Source: Bacillus sp. FJAT-27225
Lineage (GTDB): Bacteria > Bacillota > Bacilli > Bacillales > Cytobacillaceae
Direction: 5' to 3'
Assembly (NCBI RefSeq): GCF_001685025.1
Contig: NZ_MAYU01000021.1
Location: 806,001 to 870,000, forward strand
Length of the DNA stretch: 64,000 nt
The notes under the pieces were generated by a model. The model was not told where the DNA came from and searched no databases. It saw only the letters and a program-made list of their open reading frames with translations. Made by a program: the position numbers and the translations under genes. Position 1 is the first letter of the stretch. Every line of letters begins with the position of its first letter. This document shows positions 8,849-17,436 of the stretch, one piece after another.

Positions 8849-8853
8849 CTCTC

Positions 8854-11223
8854 TTAACCTGTTATTGCTGGTGCGTCGATTTCGTCTTCTTCAATACGTC
8901 TTTCTACATATTGAATGTCTTTCCTCGCGTTGAAACGGTCTGCCTTTTCTAGGCTGACTGTAATATTGTAGTCAGGGATGCCCGCATATTTTTCATAACG
9001 GCCCCTTGGTAATAGGAAGTTTCCTTCCGGGAAATGGACTTGGACATTTCTGCGGGAGATTTCTACGAACCTTGCCCTTCCCTGGAACACTCCGAATCCG
9101 TTGTAAACGACAACGCCTTCTCCTTCAGCAATGCTGAGTTCCTTTGCATCTTCCTCATTCATTAAGACATCATATCGGCCTGCACCGTTCAATGGATCAA
9201 CTTCATTGTAAACCATCGAGTTGAACTGTTTGCCGCGTCGGGTTGAAACAACAAACTGGCCTTCCTTTTTAGCGAAATCGGGAATATCCACAGCAATCAG
9301 ATTTCCTCGTCCATCAGGGGTAGGGCAAACACCATCCTCACACAACCAGGCACCGCCCCATTGGAATACATCCCCTGCATTTTTCAGGTGTTGAATTCCA
9401 TCATAGTTTGGGTTGGCTAATGCAATTTCGTTGCGGATTTCCTGGGCGTCCTTGAAATCGACTGCAGCTGCTCTTTCTGGTTTCACTCGCTTGGCAAGAT
9501 CGACATAAATTTTCCACTCTTCACGAGCTTCTTCGATTCGATTTTTGTTGCCAGGAATTTCAGGACTGAAGTAGACCATTCGTTCAGTGGAAGTAGAAGT
9601 TCCGCCCCCTTCCTGCTCATAACGTGTCTTGGCTGGGAGGACGATAACGGCTTCCTTTGCATCTACCAATGTAGACGTATTAAGGATGATGTCCTGATGA
9701 ACCCGGATTTCAAGTTCGGACAATGCTTTCTCAATGAATTCAGGATCGGGCATGGTCTCCAGGAAGTTGCCTCCAGACATATAGTAAAGCTTAATCTTCC
9801 GTTCGTGGTCTTCAGGAAGAACGATATTTTCCAAGGTTACCCCGACGATGTCACCCTGCCATTCAGGGAGTTTAAAGCCCCACAGTGTTTCAATCCGGTC
9901 GATATTCGAACCATAATAATCTCCGCCTGGCAAAACAAACGGGTCTGCGCCCATTTCACCTGAGCCCTGTACGGAAGAGTGGCCACGGAAAGGCATTAAA
10001 CCTGTATGTTTTCTACCTAAATGCCCGCGTAATAATGCGAGGTTGGCAACTTGCGAGATGTTATCTGTCGCAAAAGAGTGCATCGTCAATCCCATTGCCC
10101 ATGCGTATACAGCATTTTTGCTCCTTGCAAGCAGCTCTGCCAATTCAATGATCCGTTCCTTCGTAACACCTGAAGAGGCAATGATGTCATCCCATGATTG
10201 CTGTTGGACATGTGCTTTTAACTCGATGTAGCCGTTTACGTGCTCTTGGACGAATTCGTGGTTAATGGCCGAGCCTTTCCTGGTTTCCTCCATTTCAAAC
10301 CAATGCTTCATGATTCCGTGCATAAAGGCTATATCTCCGCCGATATTCACTTGGTAAAAATCATCTGCAAGCTTTGTTCCGAAAAGTGCAGATTCAGGAT
10401 TGGAAGGAATCCAGTATTTATCCATGGCTGGCTCCCGGTATGGATTCACAACAATAATTTTAGTGCCTTTTTTCTTCGCTTCAAGCATATACTTGGATGA
10501 TACGGGTGAACTGTTGGAGGCAACACTTCCCCAGAACATAAGCACATCGGTACCAATCCAATCCAGATAATTGGCCGTTGAAGCCCCGACACCGATGGAA
10601 CGCTTCATTGCCGTCTTTGAAGGGGAATGGCAAATTCGGCTGGCGTTGTCGATATTGTTTGTGCCAAGGAAGCGCGAAACTTTCGCCGCAACATAATACG
10701 TTTCATTGGTAATACCGCGTGCAGTCAGGTAAAACGCAAATTGTTTCGGATCCAGCTTTTTCATTTTCCCGGCTATCATATCCATTGCCTCATCCCAGGT
10801 CAGCCGTGAGAACTTGCGCTCACCTTTCCTGCGAATCAACGGATAAGGAATCCTGCCGAGCCTGCGGAGCTCGGAGCTGCTGTATTTCCTTAGTTCATCT
10901 ATATCCGCATGAAGGATTTCCGGTTTAATCGCACCAATTGTATTCAAGCGGAGGACATTCAATCTTGTTGTACAAATATGCGGGCCTGTCAATGTCTGAT
11001 CCTGAAGCCCGGAAACACCAAGTGCACAGCCATCACAAACCCCTTTTGTGAGGATATTCGTGGCATACCCAAAATTGTCGCGGTTATCCCATAGTGTTTT
11101 AACAGTATCACGTATATGTTTCGGCTTTACTTTGCCAAGCCCGAAAGGAATCGGACTAACCCAATGTTCCGGTGCCAGCCTTGCCGATGTTTTCTGTGGT
11201 CCTGGATGCTTCGTTTTTCCCAT
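8854..11223 (-). CDS. FdhF/YdeP-family molybdopterin oxidoreductase (formate dehydrogenase-like), 789 aa
   Basis: The protein begins with the family's N-terminal Cys cluster (GVCDGCALGVSG, Cys63 and Cys66), continues through a bis-MGD-binding molybdopterin oxidoreductase domain, and ends with a molydopterin dinucleotide-binding beta-barrel (about 655-760). Cys198 in SRICHSPS occupies the metal-ligand position that is selenocysteine in E. coli FdhH, so this is a Cys form. Length and architecture match the FdhF/YdeP family rather than full formate dehydrogenase H. The partners are plausible: DUF2294 upstream, an OFA antiporter and FdhD. A leader hairpin with a T run precedes the gene. The actual substrate, formate or another small compound, is not shown by sequence. 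Confidence 0.9.
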   Translation of the reverse strand: MGKTKHPGPQKTSARLAPEHWVSPIPFGLGKVKPKHIRDTVKTLWDNRDNFGYATNILTKGVCDGCALGVSGLQDQTLTGPHICTTRLNVLRLNTIGAIKPEILHADIDELRKYSSSELRRLGRIPYPLIRRKGERKFSRLTWDEAMDMIAGKMKKLDPKQFAFYLTARGITNETYYVAAKVSRFLGTNNIDNASRICHSPSKTAMKRSIGVGASTANYLDWIGTDVLMFWGSVASNSSPVSSKYMLEAKKKGTKIIVVNPYREPAMDKYWIPSNPESALFGTKLADDFYQVNIGGDIAFMHGIMKHWFEMEETRKGSAINHEFVQEHVNGYIELKAHVQQQSWDDIIASSGVTKERIIELAELLARSKNAVYAWAMGLTMHSFATDNISQVANLALLRGHLGRKHTGLMPFRGHSSVQGSGEMGADPFVLPGGDYYGSNIDRIETLWGFKLPEWQGDIVGVTLENIVLPEDHERKIKLYYMSGGNFLETMPDPEFIEKALSELEIRVHQDIILNTSTLVDAKEAVIVLPAKTRYEQEGGGTSTSTERMVYFSPEIPGNKNRIEEAREEWKIYVDLAKRVKPERAAAVDFKDAQEIRNEIALANPNYDGIQHLKNAGDVFQWGGAWLCEDGVCPTPDGRGNLIAVDIPDFAKKEGQFVVSTRRGKQFNSMVYNEVDPLNGAGRYDVLMNEEDAKELSIAEGEGVVVYNGFGVFQGRARFVEISRRNVQVHFPEGNFLLPRGRYEKYAGIPDYNITVSLEKADRFNARKDIQYVERRIEEDEIDAPAITG

Positions 11224-11260
11224 TTAAAACACTCCTATTTACATCTTAATAAAGCCTTTT

Positions 11261-11340
11261 GAAAAAAAAACCACCGAAAACCCAGGAATTCCATAGAATT
11301 CTCAGGTGAACGGTGGTTAGTCTTTAGCAGGAACGCTGCC
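11261..11340 (-). promoter_or_regulatory. Leader/attenuator-like RNA upstream of the FdhF/YdeP gene
   Basis: On the minus strand the element reads AGCG-N2-CCTGCT-N5-CTAACC, then a terminator stem CTAACCACCG / CGGTGGTT with inner complementarity, then nine T. It starts just after the DUF2294 stop and ends about 40 bases before the oxidoreductase ATG. It could simply terminate DUF2294. However, the same box with identical spacing, also running into a terminator, lies in front of the OFA antiporter gene, so a regulated leader is more likely. It matches no riboswitch class that I recognise. Confidence 0.6.
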
Positions 11341-11358
11341 AAGTGCCATACCATCAAA

Positions 11359-11718
11359 TTAATTACAAAACTTTTTCTCAATGTCCTGGTCAAAAACAAA
11401 AACTGACATTCCAAAATCACGGTCGATATCAATATCCACGAACAACTCAACAAAACTGCAGCCTAGAAATTCTTCCATTTCGACCGGACGGTTTTTGCGA
11501 TACATTTCTTTTACCATTTCGGTTCTAGCCGACCGCAATGCCTGTTTGCCCTCGTTGGCCGATGCAATAAATTTCTCTACTGGTGAAAGGTTTCCTTCCA
11601 TTTCACAAATGGCCCAGTTTTTGCAGAAAGTTGTCCTAATTTTGCTTGGTCCCTTTCCCATATGTTTTTTTCGAAAGGAACGAACTAGATTGCTAAACTC
11701 CGCTTCGTATTTATTCAT
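11359..11718 (-). CDS. DUF2294 (MpsC-like) protein, 119 aa
   Basis: The pattern (NLVRSFRKKHMGKGPSKI, then a Cys-containing strand, ANEGKQALRSAR, and a C-terminal VFVFD strand) matches the small DUF2294 family, 115-125 residues long, now also named MpsC-like. A good AGGGGG site precedes the ATG. Members are often found beside formate dehydrogenase genes in Bacillaceae, as here. The molecular role is unclear; a Na+-linked membrane-potential function has been proposed for relatives. It ends about 135 bases before the FdhF/YdeP gene and may be co-transcribed through the leader. Confidence 0.8.
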   Translation of the reverse strand: MNKYEAEFSNLVRSFRKKHMGKGPSKIRTTFCKNWAICEMEGNLSPVEKFIASANEGKQALRSARTEMVKEMYRKNRPVEMEEFLGCSFVELFVDIDIDRDFGMSVFVFDQDIEKKFCN

Positions 11719-11787
11719 AATTTCCCCCTGCCCTAGAGGCTTCTGTTGATTGGTATTCTACCATATCCGGCCTCTAACGAAAAGAAA

Positions 11788-13044
11788 TCAGGAAGCGAGC
11801 TTTTGTTGCTCGTTTTGTTTGCGCAACTTGCGAATGTCAAATCGGATTACGATTGATACGGCAAGTGCAACAACAAACAATGCTGCGAAATAGGTCAGGC
11901 TTGCTGCATAGCTTTGTGTTCTATCAAACATCCATGCCGCAAACATTGGGCCGGCCAACCCTGCCGCTGCCCATGCTGTAAGAATATACCCATGAATTGC
12001 GCCAAGCTGTTTTGTTCCAAACAAATCACCGATGTAGGCAGGGATGGAAGCGAATCCGCCGCCGTACATAGTGTAAACAATTGCAAGCATGACCTGGAAT
12101 AGCAGAGCATTTGTTGTATGTGGCAGCAGCGCAAACAAAACAATTTGAGTTGCAAAGAAAATCGTATACGTATTAGGACGGCCGATATAATCAGAAATGG
12201 ATGCCCAGCCAAGGCGGCCGAAGCCGTTGAATAATCCCATTACCCCGACAAGCGCAGCTGCACCGGCCGTTGTCAATCCAATACTCTCCTGCGCCAGTGG
12301 CTTTGCAGCCGACAGGATTGCGATCCCGCACGTTACGTTAATGAATAGCATTATCCACAGATAATAAAATCGCGTAGTTTTAACAGCTTCATTAGCCGTT
12401 AACTGAGATAGATCCTGTCTGACTTTCACTTTTCCGGCTTGGACCTTTGCCTTGAATCCTTCAGGCAGCCAATTCTCTGGTGGCTTTTCCAAATAAAGAG
12501 AAGATAATGTCATAAGTGCGAGGTAAGCAGCTCCTAAAATATAAAACGTATTTGCTGTGCCAACAGATTTAATCAATGAATCCATTATGGGACTGCTGAT
12601 TGCAGCCGCAAAACCAAATCCCATAATCGCAAGTCCTGTTGCCAGGCCACGCCTGTCAGGGAACCATTTTACAAGCGTCGAAACCGGGGCGATATAACCG
12701 ACTCCCAGGCCGATGCCGCCCAATACTCCATAGGTTATGTACAGCAATGGCAGGGAACCAAGATTTACTGCGAGCCCTGAACCTATAATGCCGGCGCCGA
12801 AGAACGCGGCTGCAAGGAGTCCAGCCTTTTTCGGCCCGTGTTTTTCGACAAAGTGTCCAAGAAAAGCAGCAGATAAGCCAAGGAACAGGATCGCAAGGCT
12901 GAAGGTGAATTGGACCTGCTTTGCAGTCCAGCCAAATTGCTCCATTAAGGGATTTGTAAAGTTGCTCCAAGCGTAGACAGAGCCAATGGAAATATGAATT
13001 CCCACAGCGGATGCGGCAATGAGCCATCGGTTTTTCATTTTCAT
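11788..13044 (-). CDS. OFA-family MFS transporter (oxalate/formate antiporter type), 418 aa
   Basis: This is a twelve-helix major facilitator. The N-terminal SIGSVYAWSNFTNPL signature, the loop GHFVEKHGPKK and the helix GIGLGVGYIAPVSTLVKWFP are typical of the oxalate:formate antiporter (OFA/YhjX) family. The ATG at 13044 has GAGGAGG upstream and starts MKMKNRW; the longer frame to 13131 has no such site. Its place between an FdhF-like enzyme and FdhD makes formate or a related carboxylate a likely substrate (inference). It has its own 5' leader (13092-13250), related to that of the oxidoreductase gene. Confidence 0.85.
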   Translation of the reverse strand: MKMKNRWLIAASAVGIHISIGSVYAWSNFTNPLMEQFGWTAKQVQFTFSLAILFLGLSAAFLGHFVEKHGPKKAGLLAAAFFGAGIIGSGLAVNLGSLPLLYITYGVLGGIGLGVGYIAPVSTLVKWFPDRRGLATGLAIMGFGFAAAISSPIMDSLIKSVGTANTFYILGAAYLALMTLSSLYLEKPPENWLPEGFKAKVQAGKVKVRQDLSQLTANEAVKTTRFYYLWIMLFINVTCGIAILSAAKPLAQESIGLTTAGAAALVGVMGLFNGFGRLGWASISDYIGRPNTYTIFFATQIVLFALLPHTTNALLFQVMLAIVYTMYGGGFASIPAYIGDLFGTKQLGAIHGYILTAWAAAGLAGPMFAAWMFDRTQSYAASLTYFAALFVVALAVSIVIRFDIRKLRKQNEQQKLAS

Positions 13045-13091
13045 TTCGTTCCTCCTCGTTATTATTTTTCCGCATGGTCTGCTTGTCTGTT

Positions 13092-13250
13092 TAGCAAATT
13101 GCAGCAAAAAAACCGCCAATCTATCGTGCATGCAAAAAAAGCATGCAGAAAAAGACTGACGGTTAGGTTCCAGCAGGTTCGCTACTTTCAGACTAACAGT
13201 AAGTAATCGCTTTCAAATGTTCACAATTTAACCGAGAACAGGGTCGCTAT
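13092..13250 (-). promoter_or_regulatory. Leader/attenuator-like RNA upstream of the OFA transporter, with tandem boxes
   Basis: On the minus strand a box AGCG-N2-CCTGCT-N5-CTAACC (13184 to 13162) leads into a terminator: AACCGTCAGTC pairs with GATTGGCGGTT, with a nested GCATGC hairpin, then seven T. A second, looser box (AGCG-AC-CCTGTT) lies about 65 bases upstream (13249 to 13227). The arrangement matches the leader at 11261-11340 in sequence and spacing. Confidence 0.6.
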
Positions 13251-13260
13251 TTCAAATCAA

Positions 13261-13310
13261 ATTGTGACATATTTGTGAATTATTAAAAATATTATCATTT
13301 CACAAAATTA
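13261..13310. promoter_or_regulatory. Divergent promoter region with ResD/Fnr-like TTTGTGAAT motifs
   Basis: TTTGTGAAT at 13272-13280 equals the ResD consensus of Bacillus. ATTTTGTGAAAT is present on the other strand (13297-13308) and ATTGTGAC at 13261. The sites lie between the divergent OFA and fdhD genes, which fits control by low oxygen (inference). Confidence 0.4.
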
Positions 13311-13433
13311 AGTGCAACTATTAACCTAATAATTTTTCACTATGTGCATGTTATTTATTTTTCTTGTGTAAATATAAAAAATATGGTTAGATTTTATATA
13401 TTCAAAATTTTGTCATAAGTTGGGGTGAATATA

Positions 13434-14222
13434 ATGCTGGAAGCTATGAGCCAAAAATATCAAATAACCAAATATGCCAAAGGCCGCTTTCTTGATGTGG
13501 AAGATGTGATTGTAAACGAATTCCCTTTAACTGTGTACGTCAATGACGTCGAATTTGCCACCATGGTCATTACTCCTACCCATTTTGAAGAAATGGTTAT
13601 TGGTTTCCTTGCTTCGGAAGGGGTCATCCGGACATACAGTGACATACTTACACTCAACATTGATGAAACTCGTGGAGTTGCCTATGTTGCATTGAAAGTG
13701 AATTCGACTACAAATCAGCAGTATTATTCCAAGCGGTTCATTGGCTCTTGCTGCGGGAAAAGCCGTCAGTTCTATTTCCACAATGACGCCCGGACAGCCA
13801 GAACATCCATGTCAAAAACAAAGATAAGTGCATCCCAAAGCATTTATCTCATGGATGAGATGCAAAACAGCTCAGTGGTGTTTCAAGAAACCGGAGGAGT
13901 CCATAATGCAGCACTCTGTACACCCGATGAGATCATTGCCGTTCGTACCGATATTGGAAGGCATAACGCACTGGATAAATTATTTGGATATAGTATTTTG
14001 AACAATATTTCTGTAAGGGATAAAATTATTGTATTCAGCGGAAGGATCTCTTCTGAAGTGTTATTGAAAGCTGCAAAGATTGGGGTAGGAATCGTATTAT
14101 CCAAGTCAGCTCCGACCGATTTGGCAATCAAGCTTGCCGAGGATTTAAACATTACAGCGGTTGGCTTCATTCGAGGCGAGTCATTCAATGTGTATTCCTG
14201 TCCCGAAAGGATAATTGATTGA
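13434..14222 (+). CDS. fdhD: FdhD, formate dehydrogenase accessory sulfurtransferase
   Basis: This 262-residue protein has the FdhD hallmarks: an N-terminal strand pair (NEFPLTVYVNDVEFATM), TPTHFEEMVIGFLASEGVI, the Cys motif GSCCGKSR, TGGVHNAAL and the C-terminal TDIGRHNALDK and FSGRISSEVLLKA signatures. FdhD carries sulfur from IscS-type desulfurases to the bis-MGD cofactor of formate dehydrogenases. The Cys pair here is CC rather than the CxxC of E. coli. The ATG at 13434 is favoured because GGGGTGA precedes it; a GTG lies nine bases earlier. It is transcribed away from the OFA gene, and its likely client is the 789-residue oxidoreductase. Confidence 0.92.
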   Translation: MLEAMSQKYQITKYAKGRFLDVEDVIVNEFPLTVYVNDVEFATMVITPTHFEEMVIGFLASEGVIRTYSDILTLNIDETRGVAYVALKVNSTTNQQYYSKRFIGSCCGKSRQFYFHNDARTARTSMSKTKISASQSIYLMDEMQNSSVVFQETGGVHNAALCTPDEIIAVRTDIGRHNALDKLFGYSILNNISVRDKIIVFSGRISSEVLLKAAKIGVGIVLSKSAPTDLAIKLAEDLNITAVGFIRGESFNVYSCPERIID

Positions 14223-14243
14223 TTTTCTGCAACAAAATCTTAT

Positions 14244-14297
14244 TTAATCATCAAAACAGTCATCGTTGAAGGCTTTTTGATTCTAGATGATTTTTGC
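14244..14297 (+). terminator. Probable terminator of fdhD
   Basis: AATCATCAAAA pairs with TTTTTGATTCTAGATGATT as a long interrupted stem ending in TTTTTG, 22 bases past the stop. Confidence 0.5.
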
Positions 14298-14794
14298 AAA
14301 AGGACGACCAGGGGTATGGAATAGCCCAACTGTTATCCTGTTGTGATCCGGCATGACCTTTTCCTTTCTAATCGGTACGAATTACTTTATGGCGTTGCCA
14401 TTAAAAAGGAATTACTTAGTTATATTGAATTAGGTTGTTCTCTTCGCTGTTTCAGCTTATTTTCTCTTTTACTGGCAAGTGAATTTTAGGACTTGAGGGT
14501 TAAGTTTAAGTGATCGGAACTCTATAAGTTTTTTACCTAGTCCCAATGTGTAATTATCAGCGACATAATCTTCAAGTCTTATCTCAAATAAAAGTGTAGT
14601 CTGTATGGTAATTACTATTTCAGAATAGACATAACTCATAGGAGTCAGCTTCATTTTGGCGGTATAGTAATTTAATAATGTCCTTAAGAAGATGATTTTT
14701 CGAAAGCATCGGAACCTTCCCAGTGGCTTTAAGAGGAACTGGCGAGAATATGTAATTTTCGGTCAAGAAAATAATTATAAAACTAATCAAAGCA

Positions 14795-15190
14795 ATAACT
14801 ATTAGATAGTTGTCTTAATCCTTTAATATTTTATTCATAATCAATAATATCCCCTCTTATTTGTTTACTGGAATGTTATCTTGGCTTCTATATATTTGTT
14901 TAAAGTTATAGTCTATACCTGATTTTCTCAAAATCACATTAGCAAATATGGCTTGAAGAGTTTGACAATGTCGGATTCTGAAAAGCAACCAGTACACTCT
15001 TTCCCCTATTAATTGATTTATCCAATTCCAGCACCTCATAATAGTGATCTTCAAGCTCATTGTAATTGGTTTATGTGGTTTTGTAGTTCCATTCTTTCAG
15101 CGGTATCCTCAAATAGATTTGCTAATATATTTTCTAGTAAATTTTGGTAGTCCGGTTTATTGTCTAATATTTGCAGTTTGAATTGATATT
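14795..15190 (-). pseudogene. Decayed C-terminus of a second large serine recombinase
   Basis: The DNA resembles the 3' part and downstream flank of the recombinase at 17437-18897. The peptide ANVILRKSGIDYNFK parallels that protein's DKVILTKSGIDCKLK near its end. The nucleotides around 15040-15085 (AATAGTGATCTTCAAGCTCA and the AATTGGTTTATG that follows) repeat 17628-17670. Stops and frameshifts break it, and the catalytic domain is absent. It marks an earlier insertion or a recombination product of the same element. Confidence 0.7.
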
Positions 15191-15438
15191 TTTTGTAAAA
15201 TTATTCCATACACCTCTTCCCCCCTCTTCTTGCCAAACATCATGTCTTATATCCTCATTCGGTAATAACTTAAAAGATATCATTGTTGTTGTTATTCTGA
15301 AAAATTGATGGGTAAAGAATGAGAGGCGGTAAATAATAGAGAGCCATGCTGCGGACAGTCGACTGCAGAAATATAACCGAATCAAAGGTTATAAGCAGCA
15401 AACTTCGAAATATTTCTTAGTTAGGTGGTTTGATATGT

Positions 15439-15843
15439 ATGGAATTTGAAAATCAGAAAAAAGAACGAGAAGAAAATCAACTGGAATTTGCTCAGCAGCA
15501 TTTGGCCAATGAACGGACGTATTTAGCTTGGGTACGGACCGCGTTAAGCGTCACAGGAATTGCTTTTGTAATAGTTTCTTTTCATTTAACCATTGGGGAA
15601 AGCGATCGGGTAATTGACTCTCTTGCTGTGCTGCTTACTATCCTATCCAGCGTGGCTGGGTTTGGTGTTATTATAAATTCTGCTGTCCAATATTTTAGAA
15701 AACGAAAACAAATTCAGGCGCAACGCTTTCATTCTTCCCATGTGTCCATCATAGCGTCAACACTGGCTTTACTTATGGTGATTCTCGTTGCTATTGTCTA
15801 TATTTTAATCCAATTTATGCATGTTGAAGAGAGCATATCATAA
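15439..15843 (+). CDS. DUF202 (YidH-like) small membrane protein, 134 aa
   Basis: The motif LANERTYLAWVRTAL near residue 25 is the signature of DUF202/YidH proteins. Three hydrophobic helices follow (about 36-52, 62-82 and 100-124), fitting a small inner-membrane protein of unknown role. I start at the ATG at 15439, ten bases after AGGTGG; an upstream TTG sits too close to that site. It stands alone between decayed recombinase sequence and the MBL-fold gene. Confidence 0.8.
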   Translation: MEFENQKKEREENQLEFAQQHLANERTYLAWVRTALSVTGIAFVIVSFHLTIGESDRVIDSLAVLLTILSSVAGFGVIINSAVQYFRKRKQIQAQRFHSSHVSIIASTLALLMVILVAIVYILIQFMHVEESIS

Positions 15844-16436
15844 GGAATTGAATGAAAGAGCAGCCTTATGGGATAAGGCCTGTATGGAAACGCGGAAGCA
15901 TTTCTTTTATGAAAAAACTAATTCTATTTCAAGATAATATTTCTGATGGATACGGAGGTTTTGGTCTAAACAGATAAAGGCGTCTTCCATCGGTGCCTTC
16001 TTCTTAATTACCTTCATGTTTTTGGTCTTCCTCTATCAGAAAGGCATTCAAACAAAGCGCTCCTAAAAGAGCATGTGAAACCCTATTTCAAAATTTGATA
16101 AATTAATCTCTAGTCCAGAGATTTTGAAAGGGAGTTAAGAAGTGCTTTGATTGGCATCTTAGCTCCCTTTATTAACTTTATATGCCCAGTCCTCTTTTTC
16201 TTTTTAATTACATAGACAACAAACCCGGAAGTCCTGGAAGGATCAATAGCATCAAAACGACATCTTTAACCGCTTCCTTAATCTTTTCATAGTGATCGAC
16301 AGTTTCAGTCTCCAAATAAGTCATTAGAAGTTCTTATATGTATCCTTGCTACATAGTCGAATGGAGGATTGTTTAAAAGAAGAAAGACCTTGGGTAGAGT
16401 CTGTACATAGTAGAAAAAAGAAAGAGGTTGATAGAA
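15844..16436. other. Intergenic region with one strong hairpin
   Basis: No open frame with a ribosome binding site is visible. The only clear structure is the long perfect stem at 16127-16170. Confidence 0.5.
16127..16170. repeat. Strong stem-loop AAAGGGAGTTAAGA / TCTTAGCTCCCTTT
   Basis: The two 14-base arms pair with a single G-U or mismatch around a 16-base loop. There is no T run on either side, so a terminator role is doubtful; it may be a small dispersed hairpin or an end of a lost element. Confidence 0.6.
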
Positions 16437-17309
16437 ATGAAAGAACAAAAATCTACTATATTTGAAACAGTCCCGGAAGGCTTTCGCGTCGTAACAGTTG
16501 GATCAGGTAGTCCCAAAACTGAAGTCGGCCGTAATGCACCAAGCACGCTTGTACAGTTTAAAGACAAGTATTTCTTAGTGGACTGCGGTGCCAGTGCAAC
16601 TAGTACCCTAACGAAAATCGGTCTTCCTGTCGAAAACATCACCAATATGTTGTTTACCCATCAACATGTTGACCACAATGGAGATTTTTGGACTTTTTTC
16701 ATCGATGGGTGGCAGGGATTGAATGGCAGAAGATCCCTCAATCTAGTCGGCCCACGAGTCCAGAAACTGTATGATACTACCGTTGACTTTTTCAAAGATG
16801 ACCTGGCGTACCGTGCCCGTTTAGGCACGGCGAGCGACGGGGCGCTTACAAATGTAAATATCATGGATCTTACGGAAGAACAGCATAGCCTGGAGCTTGA
16901 TGGCGTCCAAATTACGGCAATCCCTGTTCCACATACCGCTCCAACTTATGCATACCGTTTTGAGGCAGACGGCCAGAGTGTCGTCGTCTCAGGGGATTTG
17001 GCCTATACAGAAGATTTAGCGCCGTTTGCAAAAGGCGTGGACATCCTGGTGATTGACGGAATGATGACCACTGATTTTTCAGCTCTTTCCGAACAAGGCG
17101 CTGAAAATCTGAGAGAAGGCTTAAAAGGATCCCATGCGATTCCCGAAGCACTGGCCAAAATGGCAGCCGATGCAGAAGCCAAGAAAGTCGTTTTGACTCA
17201 TCTAGGGCTGGGGAAAGAAGATACGAACACAGTCAATAAAGCATTTTCCGACGTTAATTTCCAAGGAGAGATTATCGTAGCTGAAGATGGTCTAGTGATT
17301 ACGCCGTGA
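16437..17309 (+). CDS. MBL-fold metallohydrolase, 290 aa
   Basis: The metal-binding motif THQHVDHNGD (His75, His77, Asp79, His80) is complete. Later ligands are His in VPHTAPTYAY, Asp in SGDLAYTED and His in VLTHLGLGK. The N-terminal VTVGSGSPKTEVGRNAPSTL is the RNase Z/arylsulfatase-like entry to the fold. The protein therefore belongs to the ribonuclease Z-like branch of cytosolic metallo-beta-lactamase-fold hydrolases; the substrate is unknown. The ATG at 16437 follows AAAGAGG at nine bases; a TTG at 16428 would overlap that site. It is monocistronic and followed by a hairpin. Confidence 0.85.
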   Translation: MKEQKSTIFETVPEGFRVVTVGSGSPKTEVGRNAPSTLVQFKDKYFLVDCGASATSTLTKIGLPVENITNMLFTHQHVDHNGDFWTFFIDGWQGLNGRRSLNLVGPRVQKLYDTTVDFFKDDLAYRARLGTASDGALTNVNIMDLTEEQHSLELDGVQITAIPVPHTAPTYAYRFEADGQSVVVSGDLAYTEDLAPFAKGVDILVIDGMMTTDFSALSEQGAENLREGLKGSHAIPEALAKMAADAEAKKVVLTHLGLGKEDTNTVNKAFSDVNFQGEIIVAEDGLVITP

Positions 17310-17331
17310 ATATGCTTCTGAAATAAAATGG

Positions 17332-17373
17332 GGATACCCTGAAGGTCATGAAAAATGACCTTTCGGGGCATCC
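17332..17373 (+). terminator. Hairpin after the MBL-fold gene
   Basis: GGAT-CCC-AAGGTCAT pairs with ATGACCTT-GGGG-ATCC around GAAAA with two small internal loops. The T run after it is poor, so termination may be incomplete. Confidence 0.55.
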
Positions 17374-17436
17374 AGATTGTTTAGAAAGTGATTACAAAAA
17401 CATAGTTGCCTTAATCCTTCTTCACCTATTTTACTT

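Larger units (their letters stand above)
8158..8853. other. AT-rich intergenic region with short direct repeats and hairpins
   Basis: No convincing gene is visible. The stretch holds three copies of a GGAANTGTTTAYTT motif (from 8499, 8534 and 8554), the right copy of the 15-bp island repeat (8607-8621) and two terminator-like hairpins described separately. Confidence 0.5.

Noticed and set aside
8854-11223. Selenocysteine in the FdhF-like enzyme
   Set aside because: The ligand position reads Cys198 (TGC-type codon); the frame has no internal TGA.
14469-14654. Minus-strand 61-aa open frame
   Set aside because: There is no ribosome binding site or recognised domain, and it lies in a decayed region; probably chance.
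16127-16170. Intrinsic terminator
   Set aside because: The stem is strong but has no T run on either strand.
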